Shown here one piece after another: positions 1 to 7,330 of a DNA stretch of 64,000 bases. The stretch's first letter is position 1. Every line of letters begins with the position of its first letter. The notes under the pieces were generated by a model. That model searched no databases. It saw only the letters and a program-made list of their open reading frames with translations, and had not been told where the DNA came from. Both the position numbers and the translations under genes were made by a program. Origin of the DNA: an uncultured Fluviicola sp. GTDB taxonomy: Bacteria; Bacteroidota; Bacteroidia; Flavobacteriales_D; Crocinitomicaceae. Location of the stretch: contig NZ_CABHOL010000017.1 in the NCBI RefSeq assembly GCF_902168135.1, forward strand, positions 1 to 64,000, given 5' to 3'.

Positions 1-1342
1 GTTCGTGGCACAGGGACAGGAACGCGGACACGACCCGGTTGTACTGGAGAAAATCTGGAAAGACTGGGAAGCATTTGCATCCTATGCCTTCAACAAATCG
101 CACTCCACGTGTTACGCCTGGATTGCATACCAGACGGCTTACCTGAAAGCAAATTACCCGGCCGAATTTATGGCTGCGGTACTCTCCAATAACCTGAACG
201 ACATTACGCAGGTGAGTTTCTTCATGGAAGAATGCCGCCGGATGGGAATTGAAGTATTGGGACCGGATGTGAACGAATCTTCCTATGAATTTACTGTAAA
301 CCAGGCCGGAGCAGTGCGTTTCGGATTGGGAGGTATCAAAGGTTTGGGAAGCGGACCTGTTGAGAATATTATCGAAGAACGCCAGAATGGATTTTTTACC
401 TCGATCTTCGACATGACCAAGCGCCTGAACCTGCGTTTGGTAAACAAAAAAGCATTGGAAAGCATGGCTTATGCCGGTTGTTTCGATTCCTTCAAAGGTG
501 CTCACAGAGCGCAGTATTTTGCATTGGACGGTTCCGGAAAGACCTTCATTGAAAATGCGTTGAAATACGGGAACAGCTTACAGGATAATGAAAATTCGGC
601 GCAGGTTTCCATGTTCGGGGAATCCACCGACGTGAAAATGCCCGAACCAACAATCCCGAATTCGGAAGAATGGAGTTTGCTGTATAAGCTGAACCGCGAA
701 AGGGAAGTGGTGGGGATTTTTATTTCGGGTCACCCGCTGGATGATTTCCGGGTGGAGATTGAAGCATTCTGTAACGGAAATGTGGAACTGCTTTCAAATG
801 TGAAGAATCATTTGGGGCGTGATTTCACCATTCCGGCTATTATTACGGATGCACAGCATTTAACCACGAAAACCGGAAAACCGTTCGGGTTGATTCTCAT
901 TGAAGATTATACCAATTCGCACAAACAATACATTTTCGGGGATACTTATTTGAAGTTTAAACACCTGTTGACAAAAGATTTGTTCGTAGCGATCAAGGGA
1001 AGAGTGCAGGAAGGGCCGTATCCTGACAAGATCACGAAAATGAAACCGATCGAGTTCAGTATCAATTCCATTGAGCAGCTGCAGGATATGATGGGAAATA
1101 AATCAGCAACGATTAATATTACCGTTCCGATCAAATTACTGGACCAAATGATGCTCAATAAGCTGGAAACGATGTTCAAAGAAAGCGAAGAAGGAAACTG
1201 CTCGGTAAAATTCACCGTGGTAGATCATTTGGACAATCTGACGGTGAGTATGCCTTCCAAACGGCTTCGGATCAATCCATCGGCTAAAATGCTCTCGGAA
1301 ATGAAAGAAATGCAGCTGGAAGTTGGTTTTGATACGAATTGA
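1..1342 (+). CDS. dnaE: DNA polymerase III alpha subunit, C-terminal part (5' truncated by window)
   Basis: This is the C-terminal 446 or so residues of the replicative polymerase catalytic subunit. The reading frame is open through the window's left edge, so the GTG at base 5 is internal and not the start. The segment HSTCYAWIAYQTAYLKANYP and the following AEFMAAVLSNN are characteristic of the end of the DnaE polymerase/fingers region. An OB-fold-like stretch follows at about residues 270-350 of the fragment. The chain ends in a poorly conserved tail where beta-clamp and tau contacts lie in the family. The last 69 bases before the stop are duplicated 511 bp downstream. Confidence 0.95.
   Translation, partial: FVAQGQERGHDPVVLEKIWKDWEAFASYAFNKSHSTCYAWIAYQTAYLKANYPAEFMAAVLSNNLNDITQVSFFMEECRRMGIEVLGPDVNESSYEFTVNQAGAVRFGLGGIKGLGSGPVENIIEERQNGFFTSIFDMTKRLNLRLVNKKALESMAYAGCFDSFKGAHRAQYFALDGSGKTFIENALKYGNSLQDNENSAQVSMFGESTDVKMPEPTIPNSEEWSLLYKLNREREVVGIFISGHPLDDFRVEIEAFCNGNVELLSNVKNHLGRDFTIPAIITDAQHLTTKTGKPFGLILIEDYTNSHKQYIFGDTYLKFKHLLTKDLFVAIKGRVQEGPYPDKITKMKPIEFSINSIEQLQDMMGNKSATINITVPIKLLDQMMLNKLETMFKESEEGNCSVKFTVVDHLDNLTVSMPSKRLRINPSAKMLSEMKEMQLEVGFDTN
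1272..1340 (+). repeat. direct repeat, copy 1: 3' end of dnaE
   Basis: These 69 bases encode the last 22 or so DnaE residues and recur at 1783-1851. I count four differences inside the repeat, plus TGA versus TAA at the stop. All of the internal ones are synonymous in the dnaE frame (TCG/TCA, CTG/TTG, GAA/GAG, GTT/GTC). Confidence 0.9.
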
Positions 1343-1377
1343 TTCAATTGACAATTGAAAAATGGATAATTGAAAAG
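1343..1377. repeat. AT-rich dispersed repeat (caattgacaattgaaa type)
   Basis: This intergenic string is built from the modules CAATTGACAATTGAAA and AATGGATAATTGAAAA. The same two modules occur in the opposite order at 7301-7330, read on the minus strand. A looser relative lies at 5962-5990. All are intergenic, which suggests a dispersed noncoding repeat, but with so few copies chance similarity of AT-rich sequence is not excluded. Confidence 0.5.
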
Positions 1378-1393
1378 TTTTGTATCGGTTTAT

Positions 1394-1714
1394 TCATTTT
1401 GAAAGAGGATCACACGCTTCTCCCCTTGAGGGGAGATTGAGAGGGGTGGGAAGCTTCGGCTCGGTATGGAGACTATTTTTCTTTAGCCATTCAAGATCCG
1501 ATTTGTCCAAATCGCTTTGAGAAATCAACCGACCGTTTTGAATATCAGTTTCACTCATTTCAAGCATGAGTTTTTGCTCCTTGGTCAATTTGATTTTCTC
1601 ATTTTGCAGATCGCTGTTGTCAACTAAATGCATTAAAGCCATTAGATAGTCTTTATCAGAGATTGCTAATAGCTTGTCAATAATTCCATTGCGTATTGCA
1701 TCAATTTGAGCCAT
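1394..1714 (-). CDS. small orphan antitoxin-like protein with repeat-derived tail
   Basis: This is a 106-residue acidic, helical protein. Residues about 40-80 (LTKEQKLMLEMSETDIQNG, then a DLDKSDLEWLKK stretch) have the look of Bacteroidetes addiction-module antitoxins that normally precede a RelE/ParE toxin. That resemblance is from memory, not from a search. No toxin gene is adjacent. The last 20 or so residues (LPTPLNLPSRGE) are encoded by a hairpin-forming intergenic repeat (1417-1453), so the original stop has probably been lost. The gene sits inside the interval bounded by the two dnaE 3'-end copies, which suggests a mobile or recombined cassette. Confidence 0.6.
   Translation of the reverse strand: MAQIDAIRNGIIDKLLAISDKDYLMALMHLVDNSDLQNEKIKLTKEQKLMLEMSETDIQNGRLISQSDLDKSDLEWLKKNSLHTEPKLPTPLNLPSRGEACDPLSK
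1417..1453. repeat. CTCCCCTTGAGGGGAG-type interspersed repeat
   Basis: A hairpin (CTCCCC-TTGA-GGGGAG reading, 1420-1435) is followed by ATTGAGAGGGGTGGGAAG. From general knowledge, sequences of this type are common interspersed repeats in Bacteroidetes intergenic regions. Here it forms the 3' end of the minus-strand small ORF. Confidence 0.6.
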
Positions 1715-1782
1715 TTTTTTCTTATTTCTTCTAAATTAATTATTTGGTTTTGTTTTTCCAAAAGAGAAATTGGTCACTATTC

Positions 1783-1851
1783 TCAATCCATCGGCTAAAA
1801 TGCTCTCAGAAATGAAAGAAATGCAGTTGGAGGTCGGTTTTGATACGAATT
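1783..1851 (+). repeat. direct repeat, copy 2: detached dnaE 3' end
   Basis: This is the second copy of the dnaE 3' end. It keeps the dnaE frame and a stop (TAA, 1851-1853) but has no gene in front of it. Its stop overlaps the convergent S41 protease stop (1850-1852). This suggests that it is the original dnaE terminus and that the 442 bp in between were inserted with their own dnaE end. Confidence 0.9.
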
Positions 1852-3310
1852 AACGACTGATCTGTTTCAAGGCAAATTCCAAAACCCGATCGCTGCTTTG
1901 CAGGTATTCTTCAATGGTTTGTTCCACTGTGAAATCCGGTTTGACACCATCTCCATAGCTTTGATCAGGCAGTTTTTGTACATCCTGTTCGAGGTCTACA
2001 ATTGAAAAGGACAATTGAAGTTCCGTATTCGGAAGTTGGTAGGTAACGGAGATGTGCCCGGTGTGTCCGTAATATCCCCCCAAAGCTTCCTGTCCGATAA
2101 CGACCGTTCCTTCATCGCTTTTCACCATGCTGGCAAATAATGAACCTGCGGAAGCTACGAACGGACTGATCAACAGGTAAACTTTCCCGGTAAAAGCGTT
2201 GGGTTTGGGAGTCCAGAACGCATTGAATGTTTCGTTTTGATAGAACTTTCCGTCTTTTTGAATCGAATGTTCTTCCAGAAGTGTTTCTTCCAGGTCTTTG
2301 ATCTCATCGGTTTCTTCTTCAACATAGTATTTCTTAAAAGGAACGGATTGAAAAAGCGTGAAAGCGGAACGGTTTTCCCTGAAATTTCGCCCGGTCAGGT
2401 AAGAATACAGTAACAGATCATTCGGATCGTTCCCGCCCCCATTTTCCCGGATATCAACGATGAGGTTTTGAATGTTCCGGCTTTTCAGATCATTGAATAC
2501 TGAGTCTAGAAAAGCTGCATAGTGTTTATGACCTTCACTTTTCGGTCCGCCCAGCGCAAAAGTATTCACCGTCAGTAAACCGGTTTCGGAACTGTCCGGG
2601 TATTGAAAAGAGTAATCCGGGCCCTGACTTTTGTCGTATGTGGGAATGAACCGTTTTCGATAGTTTTCCAGGCATTTTTTGTAATCATGGGGCTTCAGGT
2701 TTTTTTGCCTGATTCCCGATTGATCCTTGTAGCTGACGGCAAAAGAATCGCATGTTCCGTAAGCCAGATAAACATAGAATGGGAGCGAACCTGTCTCAAG
2801 GAAAGCATATTTTCCGGTAAGATTGTGTCCGTCCGTGCTGGTGTACTTTGCAACTTCCTTCGCGAAGTCTTTAGCAGGAACCCCGTTTACGGAAAGTATC
2901 TCACTTCCGAGAGGAATGTTGTCATAATCGAGGTTGGAGTACAAGTTGTTATCCAGGTATTTCAAAGGCAGCGGAAAGAATATTTTTTGCCTGCGGAGTT
3001 CTTTTTTCAGGGAGTCCGGAAAATACAGTTCATTGTGGCAGCTTCCGGTAAAATCAATGACCTTCCAAATAATGTTGTAAAATTCGCGGTAAGAAGTGTG
3101 CTTTTGAATGGATTTTCTGCTTGTGGAGAATATGCTGTCTGTTTCCCGTTTTGAATGGTATTTGTATAACCCGGCATTTGCTTTTTCATAAATGCGCCGG
3201 AAAAGGTCAAAATCTTTCAATAGTTGCCGTTTGCTGAAGGATTGGTTTTGCTGGGCAGAACACTCGAGTATCAGAAGGAGGATTGACAGAACGGAAAACA
3301 GCTTGTTCAT
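1850..3310 (-). CDS. S41 family (tail-specific-like) peptidase, exported
   Basis: A Sec signal peptide opens the protein (MNKLFSVLSILLLILECSAQ). I chose the ATG at 3310 because the in-frame extension to 3346 begins with TTG and lacks signal-peptide character. The C-terminal half contains the S41 core: NLIVDIRENGGGNDPNDLLL, then GKVYLLISPFVASAGSLFAS with the expected catalytic Ser in SAGS, then VIGQEALGGYYG. A degenerate PDZ-like segment (SEILSVNGVPAKDF) lies about residues 130-145. The likely role is a periplasmic or outer-membrane serine protease of unknown substrate. An AraC-type regulator lies 36 bp upstream on the same strand. A TATCTTTG -7-like box (3322-3329) lies 11 nt before the ATG. 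Confidence 0.85.
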   Translation of the reverse strand: MNKLFSVLSILLLILECSAQQNQSFSKRQLLKDFDLFRRIYEKANAGLYKYHSKRETDSIFSTSRKSIQKHTSYREFYNIIWKVIDFTGSCHNELYFPDSLKKELRRQKIFFPLPLKYLDNNLYSNLDYDNIPLGSEILSVNGVPAKDFAKEVAKYTSTDGHNLTGKYAFLETGSLPFYVYLAYGTCDSFAVSYKDQSGIRQKNLKPHDYKKCLENYRKRFIPTYDKSQGPDYSFQYPDSSETGLLTVNTFALGGPKSEGHKHYAAFLDSVFNDLKSRNIQNLIVDIRENGGGNDPNDLLLYSYLTGRNFRENRSAFTLFQSVPFKKYYVEEETDEIKDLEETLLEEHSIQKDGKFYQNETFNAFWTPKPNAFTGKVYLLISPFVASAGSLFASMVKSDEGTVVIGQEALGGYYGHTGHISVTYQLPNTELQLSFSIVDLEQDVQKLPDQSYGDGVKPDFTVEQTIEEYLQSSDRVLEFALKQISR

Positions 3311-3346
3311 GGATTTTTTTCCAAAGATAGACCGGGCAATCCTCAA

Positions 3347-4129
3347 TTACTTGTATAATCTTGGCAATTGCCTGTTCAATTGATCCCGGTATGCTTTGGG
3401 TGAAATACCGACATACTTCTTAAAACTGTGGGAAAAATGGGAGATATCCGTAAAATTGTAGGCATAGGCCAGGTCTGTGAGGTCGCAATCGGCATGGATT
3501 TTGGCTTTTGCGGCAAACACTTTTTTCATCAGCACATAACTCATGGGTGACATGCCGGTCAGTGATTTGAATTTTTTGGCAAACCCGTATTTATTCAGAT
3601 GGACAATGCGGGCCAGTTCATCGAGGTAAAGTTTGTCTTCCAGGTTTTGCTCAATGTAGGTCGTCAGTTCGGTCAGGTAATCCGAATGGAAAGCTGTTTC
3701 CTCCTTTGTTGCTTGAGCATAGAGTGACAGTTGTGAGATGAATTCCTTTAGGAGCAATTCGGAACCTGAAGGCTTGTTTTGTTTCATTTCTGCCAGCAGC
3801 TGCGTGAAGGTCCCATTGATTTTTACATCGCGGATCTGCCTGTTCCGGAACCCGATTTCTGTTCCGCTAAGCGCATGTGCCATTAATTCCGGGGATACAT
3901 AGATTGTATCAAAGCTGAGCCTGCTGTCCGGATCAATCAGCGGATTGGCATGCACCTCGTACGGATTGGTGATGGATATACAGCCGGATTCACTGTATAA
4001 AAATTGGTCGTCCAATTCTATTTTTTCAATGCCATTGCTGATAAGTGAAATGCAAAAGGTTTCATGGAAATGCTTTGGGAAATCCTGGCTTTGATTCCTG
4101 ACAGAAATAAAATCAATCTCATTTGTCAT
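3347..4129 (-). CDS. AraC family transcriptional regulator
   Basis: The protein has 260 residues. The N-terminal half is a cupin-like sensor domain (FPKHFHETFCISLISNGIE and following beta-rich sequence). The C-terminal 100 residues form a double helix-turn-helix: the first around ELARIVHLNKYGFAKKFK, the second around AYAYNFTDISHFSHSFKKYV followed by GISPKAYR, which is the canonical AraC C-terminal motif. It is a cytoplasmic DNA-binding regulator whose ligand is unknown. It lies just upstream of the S41 protease gene on the same strand, so the protease is a plausible target, though this is inferred from proximity only. Confidence 0.9.
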   Translation of the reverse strand: MTNEIDFISVRNQSQDFPKHFHETFCISLISNGIEKIELDDQFLYSESGCISITNPYEVHANPLIDPDSRLSFDTIYVSPELMAHALSGTEIGFRNRQIRDVKINGTFTQLLAEMKQNKPSGSELLLKEFISQLSLYAQATKEETAFHSDYLTELTTYIEQNLEDKLYLDELARIVHLNKYGFAKKFKSLTGMSPMSYVLMKKVFAAKAKIHADCDLTDLAYAYNFTDISHFSHSFKKYVGISPKAYRDQLNRQLPRLYK

Positions 4130-4217
4130 GACTTTCTTTGTTTTTCATGCGTTTACGGTGTGCAAGACATCGAATATACAAATAATACCACGCTTCTCTA
4201 AGCCTTCAGGTTACCAC

Positions 4218-4616
4218 TTATCCTTCATCATCTTTCCCTGCCTGGTAGTTTCGATTCGCATGATCGTAATCAAAAACAGGCATGTAACCATGTCTTTTGA
4301 TTTCTTCCAAATCGGTGTGATCACTGGTTTTCACTTTCCAGGTCATGATAAAATCCGGGTTTTCTATCGTTTCTCCGGTGGATACCTCCCGGTACTTTCC
4401 TTCTTTGGCTTTTTTGATGGTTTCCTTCAGGTAAGGAATACGGAAAATACTGTTGTCTTCCCGGATGATCTTGAAAAATCCGTCTATGGTTAATTTGGCA
4501 ATCGTACCGTGTGTCTGGTACCGCTCTATTACCTTTCCTTCCTGGTCAATAAAAGTCAATCCAACAAGAACTACTTTCCCTTTCAAATAATTTCGCAATT
4601 GTCTCCAGGTCATCAT
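4218..4616 (-). CDS. hypothetical protein, 132 aa
   Basis: I do not recognise this family. The protein is soluble, with no signal peptide or membrane segment. It begins MMTWRQLRNYLKGKVVLVGL, and either Met could be the start. A beta-rich first half (VVLVGLTFID, TIAKLTIDGFFKII) carries phrases such as TWKVKTSDH and ends in a charged tail. It stands alone between the divergent AraC gene and the TlpA-like gene. The coherent hydrophobic pattern and the absence of a better overlapping ORF support it as a real gene. Confidence 0.6.
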   Translation of the reverse strand: MMTWRQLRNYLKGKVVLVGLTFIDQEGKVIERYQTHGTIAKLTIDGFFKIIREDNSIFRIPYLKETIKKAKEGKYREVSTGETIENPDFIMTWKVKTSDHTDLEEIKRHGYMPVFDYDHANRNYQAGKDDEG

Positions 4617-4724
4617 AACATTTCATATTGGTGAATTCTTTAAGTTACTGATTATCGTCCCTTTTTACTGCGTTGGAATTGTAAGAGAATGTTAATATTT
4701 TGGATTATTTAAGAAACTAGCAGT

Positions 4725-5942
4725 TTATTTTCTATTGATAACATAACTTGTTATCATGCGGCTTTCGGTTTTAATACTTATTCCTTTGTTTTTTAAAAAA
4801 TCATGGATTTCGGTCGGATTAGCCTCGTGCAATCGTTTCCATTCCATTCCCTGGTTGTAGACAAGCATGTCTTTCATAGAAGGATCTATGATGTAGTATT
4901 GCTTCGTCAATTCTTCCAGCCGGCTTGTAAAATCGTTAATGGAAGTATATGCTTTCTCCGTTCCTTCTTCCAATTGCTCCGGACTTCGAATGTATTCACT
5001 GGCTTTGCTTAGTGATAAAGTATTCACATTTTTCTTACTCGAAATGGAATCGAAAGTGATGGATAAACCACTTAGTAATCCTTCTTCGATTTCGGCAATT
5101 GCTTTTTCAAAACTATCGTTTTTTCTCCAGTAAACAAGATCATAGCGACAACTCTCCGGGACCTTGTTTTCAATCCAAACGGTGGATGGAAGTTCATGCA
5201 AAAAGACGAATAGATCTTCCAGTGATCCGCAAGAATAGGTGATACCCACATGGTTCTCTTTCATGCGATAAGCAGAAGCACCGCTTGAGTTGTTTTCTAA
5301 TGAAGGCCGGATAATGAACTGATCGATTAATTCAGGACTGCAGGACTTGTCTTTTCCGGTCATCATCTTCATTCCATTAAATACCGGGTCTTCCCCTCCA
5401 CGAAATCCGCCATTTGAAATCACTTCGTGGTATGTGCTTTTTTGTTCCGGAGCTACTCCATTGGTATTGATTACTTCCAAAAGGGTTTCTTCCGTTAAAT
5501 GATTGCTGCGGGAAACAATCGTGCCGTCCCGGTTTATGACGAACATAGCCGGACGACCTGTGACATTATAATTTTTAAAATCCTGTTGATCATCATCCCT
5601 TCCGACACAGAAATCGATTTTCACTTTTTTCAGGAAGTTCTCCAGCTTTTCTTTCGGATCGTCTGTAATGGCAATGAAAACCACGTCTTTGTCCTTGTAT
5701 TTTGCATAGAGTGCATTATTCTCCGGGAATGCGGCTACGCAGGGAGAACACCAGGTTGCCCAGAAATCCAATACGATCACTTTTCCTTTTAGAGATTCCA
5801 ATTTTAGGGATTTATCTCCACAATTGTAGTTTTCCTCAAGAGTTAATTCGGGTGCTTTCATACCTGTCTCAGCTTGAGATAAGCAAAAGAAAGGAAATAC
5901 CAGAAAGCTAAGCAGGAATAGGGTATTTATTCTCAGTGTCAT
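4725..5942 (-). CDS. exported TlpA/ResA-like thioredoxin with large C-terminal extension
   Basis: A signal peptide (LFLLSFLVFPFFCLSQA) is followed by a thioredoxin-fold domain at about residues 25-160. It has the redox motif WCSPC in FWATWCSPCVAAFPEN and the cis-Pro strand GRPAMFVINRDGT. About 240 further residues do not belong to TlpA. They include the stretch VWIENKVPESCRYDLVYW, which faintly recalls the C-terminal part of the TIGR03435 soil-associated family. That is a weak impression. Usual TlpA-like proteins are 150-200 residues, so this is a fusion of an oxidoreductase with an unknown periplasmic domain. A TAATTTTG box lies at 5959-5966. Confidence 0.8.
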   Translation of the reverse strand: MTLRINTLFLLSFLVFPFFCLSQAETGMKAPELTLEENYNCGDKSLKLESLKGKVIVLDFWATWCSPCVAAFPENNALYAKYKDKDVVFIAITDDPKEKLENFLKKVKIDFCVGRDDDQQDFKNYNVTGRPAMFVINRDGTIVSRSNHLTEETLLEVINTNGVAPEQKSTYHEVISNGGFRGGEDPVFNGMKMMTGKDKSCSPELIDQFIIRPSLENNSSGASAYRMKENHVGITYSCGSLEDLFVFLHELPSTVWIENKVPESCRYDLVYWRKNDSFEKAIAEIEEGLLSGLSITFDSISSKKNVNTLSLSKASEYIRSPEQLEEGTEKAYTSINDFTSRLEELTKQYYIIDPSMKDMLVYNQGMEWKRLHEANPTEIHDFLKNKGISIKTESRMITSYVINRK

Positions 5943-5958
5943 GGTTTTATTTTGATTT

Positions 5959-5966
5959 CAAAATTA
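5959..5966 (-). promoter_or_regulatory. candidate -7 box (TAATTTTG) for the TlpA-like gene
   Basis: Read on the minus strand, this matches the Bacteroidetes TAnnTTTG -7 consensus, 16 nt before the ATG. No clear TTTG -33 element was seen at the ideal distance. Confidence 0.4.
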
Positions 5967-6048
5967 TTGAAAATTGATATTGAAAAATGGAAAGGATGAT
6001 TTTTTTGACTTTTGTATTGGATGGAGAGATTGAAAAGGGGGGCGAGTC

Positions 6049-6837
6049 CTATTTCAATTTGAAATCATGTGTTTTCTCGTTATAATCGATTAGTTCAGCA
6101 ATGAATTCATTATATTTCTCACGCATAGGGAGTTCATAATCTACAAATAATTCTCGACGATCAACAGAAACATTTTCTTGTGTCTTTGGATTGTAGCCGG
6201 CTTTCTTAACATTTTTCCAGTAAATCCCGATTCCTCTTTTTTGCCAGTTTGGGAGTTCATTAAAATTAATACCATACTGAAATAAAAGCTCATTTTTTTC
6301 GGCAATACTCAAACCTTCAATTTTTTTTGTTGCCTCATTTTGGGAAAAATTATCCTTCCTTAAGCGCCAATAACAGTGTGCATTTAACGCATTTCTATGC
6401 GCATCCTCATTTCTCCATCTAAAATAATCTTCTACAAGTTGTTTGTTAGGAAGCTCTGAAAGTCTGCAATCAAATGCACCGACATCACCAAGCAATGATG
6501 AAAACTTAGCACTGGCTTCGCCTGCTAAAATGGAAATGTACTTTCTGGTCTTACGGGAGAAAGCATATTCATTGTAATGGAATAATAAGGATATTTCATC
6601 GCTTTCAGTAAAACCATAAATGACATTGAAACCGCATTTCATCAGATGCTTTACGGTTTCTACCATGAGGTCTCGAAATCGTTCGTCAAAAGGAGTTTCG
6701 AACGGATGCATTTCTTTGGTAAGCTTTGTGAAACTTCTTCCGTCAATTCTTGCGACGATATACATTCCGGGTAGAATACACCTATCTTGCGAGGTCTCGT
6801 AAACCCGCATTTTAAGATCCAAATCGTCAAATTTCAT
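6049..6837 (-). CDS. Thg1-like (tRNA-His guanylyltransferase family) 3'-5' polymerase
   Basis: The protein has 262 residues, close to the family's usual size. It shows the Thg1 palm signatures: VARIDGRSFTKLTK, with the metal-binding Asp of RIDGRSF, and YGFTESDEISLLF, with the second catalytic acidic pair (SDE). Family knowledge: eukaryotic Thg1 adds G-1 to tRNA-His, whereas bacterial Thg1-like proteins repair 5'-truncated tRNAs by templated 3'-5' addition. Bacteria normally encode G-1, so repair is the likelier role. The start codon overlaps the end of the upstream kinase gene by 11 bp, indicating translational coupling. The pair looks more AT-rich than its neighbours, which would fit horizontal transfer. 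Confidence 0.9.
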   Translation of the reverse strand: MKFDDLDLKMRVYETSQDRCILPGMYIVARIDGRSFTKLTKEMHPFETPFDERFRDLMVETVKHLMKCGFNVIYGFTESDEISLLFHYNEYAFSRKTRKYISILAGEASAKFSSLLGDVGAFDCRLSELPNKQLVEDYFRWRNEDAHRNALNAHCYWRLRKDNFSQNEATKKIEGLSIAEKNELLFQYGINFNELPNWQKRGIGIYWKNVKKAGYNPKTQENVSVDRRELFVDYELPMREKYNEFIAELIDYNEKTHDFKLK

Positions 6838-7273
6838 TTTCCCAGTGATTTATTTTAAATGCATTGTTTTCAATTTTTACATAGTAAAGTTCGTCGAATC
6901 CCTCTTCGAAACCTGGAATTTCCAATTTACTGAATGTTCCTTTGATTCCGACTTCAGGAATGTTTTCTTTACCCGTTCTTTGATTATTCCGACTGATTGA
7001 TTCGCCTAATTTTGATTGAAAATAATAACCTACCACTTTAAACCTATTGCTTTTAGCAATTGAAATATACCTTTCACGGTCTTCTTTCGTCGGATTTGTA
7101 TTATCTACCACGAATGGCTGCTGGATTGAAAGACATGTTTCAATGAACTTTTGCTCTTTATTTCTTGTATTGAGCTGATCCATAGAAATACGCATGTGGG
7201 TTTTAAAGAAATATTCCTTAAAAAAAGTCGTCTTTCCAGTCGCCTGAATCCCGCAAAATAAGATCATTTCCAT
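6827..7273 (-). CDS. T4-Pnk-like P-loop kinase (probable RNA/polynucleotide 5'-kinase)
   Basis: This is a 148-residue stand-alone kinase. A Walker A motif opens the protein (GIQATGKTT), followed by MRISMDQLN, where the Asp matches the general base of T4 Pnk. FVVDNTNPTKEDRERY is the VxDNTNP strand typical of Pnk/AAA_33 kinases. RNNQRTGKENIP resembles the T4 Pnk lid segment R-N-x-x-R...P. Other kinases of the AAA_33 group are possible. It overlaps thg1 by 11 bp and is the first gene of the pair. A 5'-kinase would supply the phosphorylated 5' ends that a Thg1-like enzyme activates, so a joint RNA 5'-end repair role is inferred. Confidence 0.8.
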   Translation of the reverse strand: MEMILFCGIQATGKTTFFKEYFFKTHMRISMDQLNTRNKEQKFIETCLSIQQPFVVDNTNPTKEDRERYISIAKSNRFKVVGYYFQSKLGESISRNNQRTGKENIPEVGIKGTFSKLEIPGFEEGFDELYYVKIENNAFKINHWENEI

Positions 7274-7300
7274 GCCTGATAAGGTTAGTCAGTAAGCTCT

Positions 7301-7330
7301 TTTCAATTGTCAATTCTCCATTTTCAATTA
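7301..7330. repeat. AT-rich dispersed repeat (aattgacaattgaaa type)
   Basis: Reading on the minus strand gives TAATTGAAAATGGAGAATTG followed by ACAATTGAAA. It shares its modules with 1343-1377 in permuted order. It lies between the prolyl oligopeptidase stop and the kinase start. Confidence 0.45.

Noticed and set aside
2603-3154. Plus-strand ORF of 183 codons opposite the S41 protease
   Set aside because: It is antisense to a convincing protease with conserved motifs, and its own product has no recognisable domain or signal.
6049-6837. Thg1-like gene as the essential tRNA-His G-1 enzyme
   Set aside because: Bacterial tRNA-His genes normally encode G-1, and the kinase partner fits repair better.
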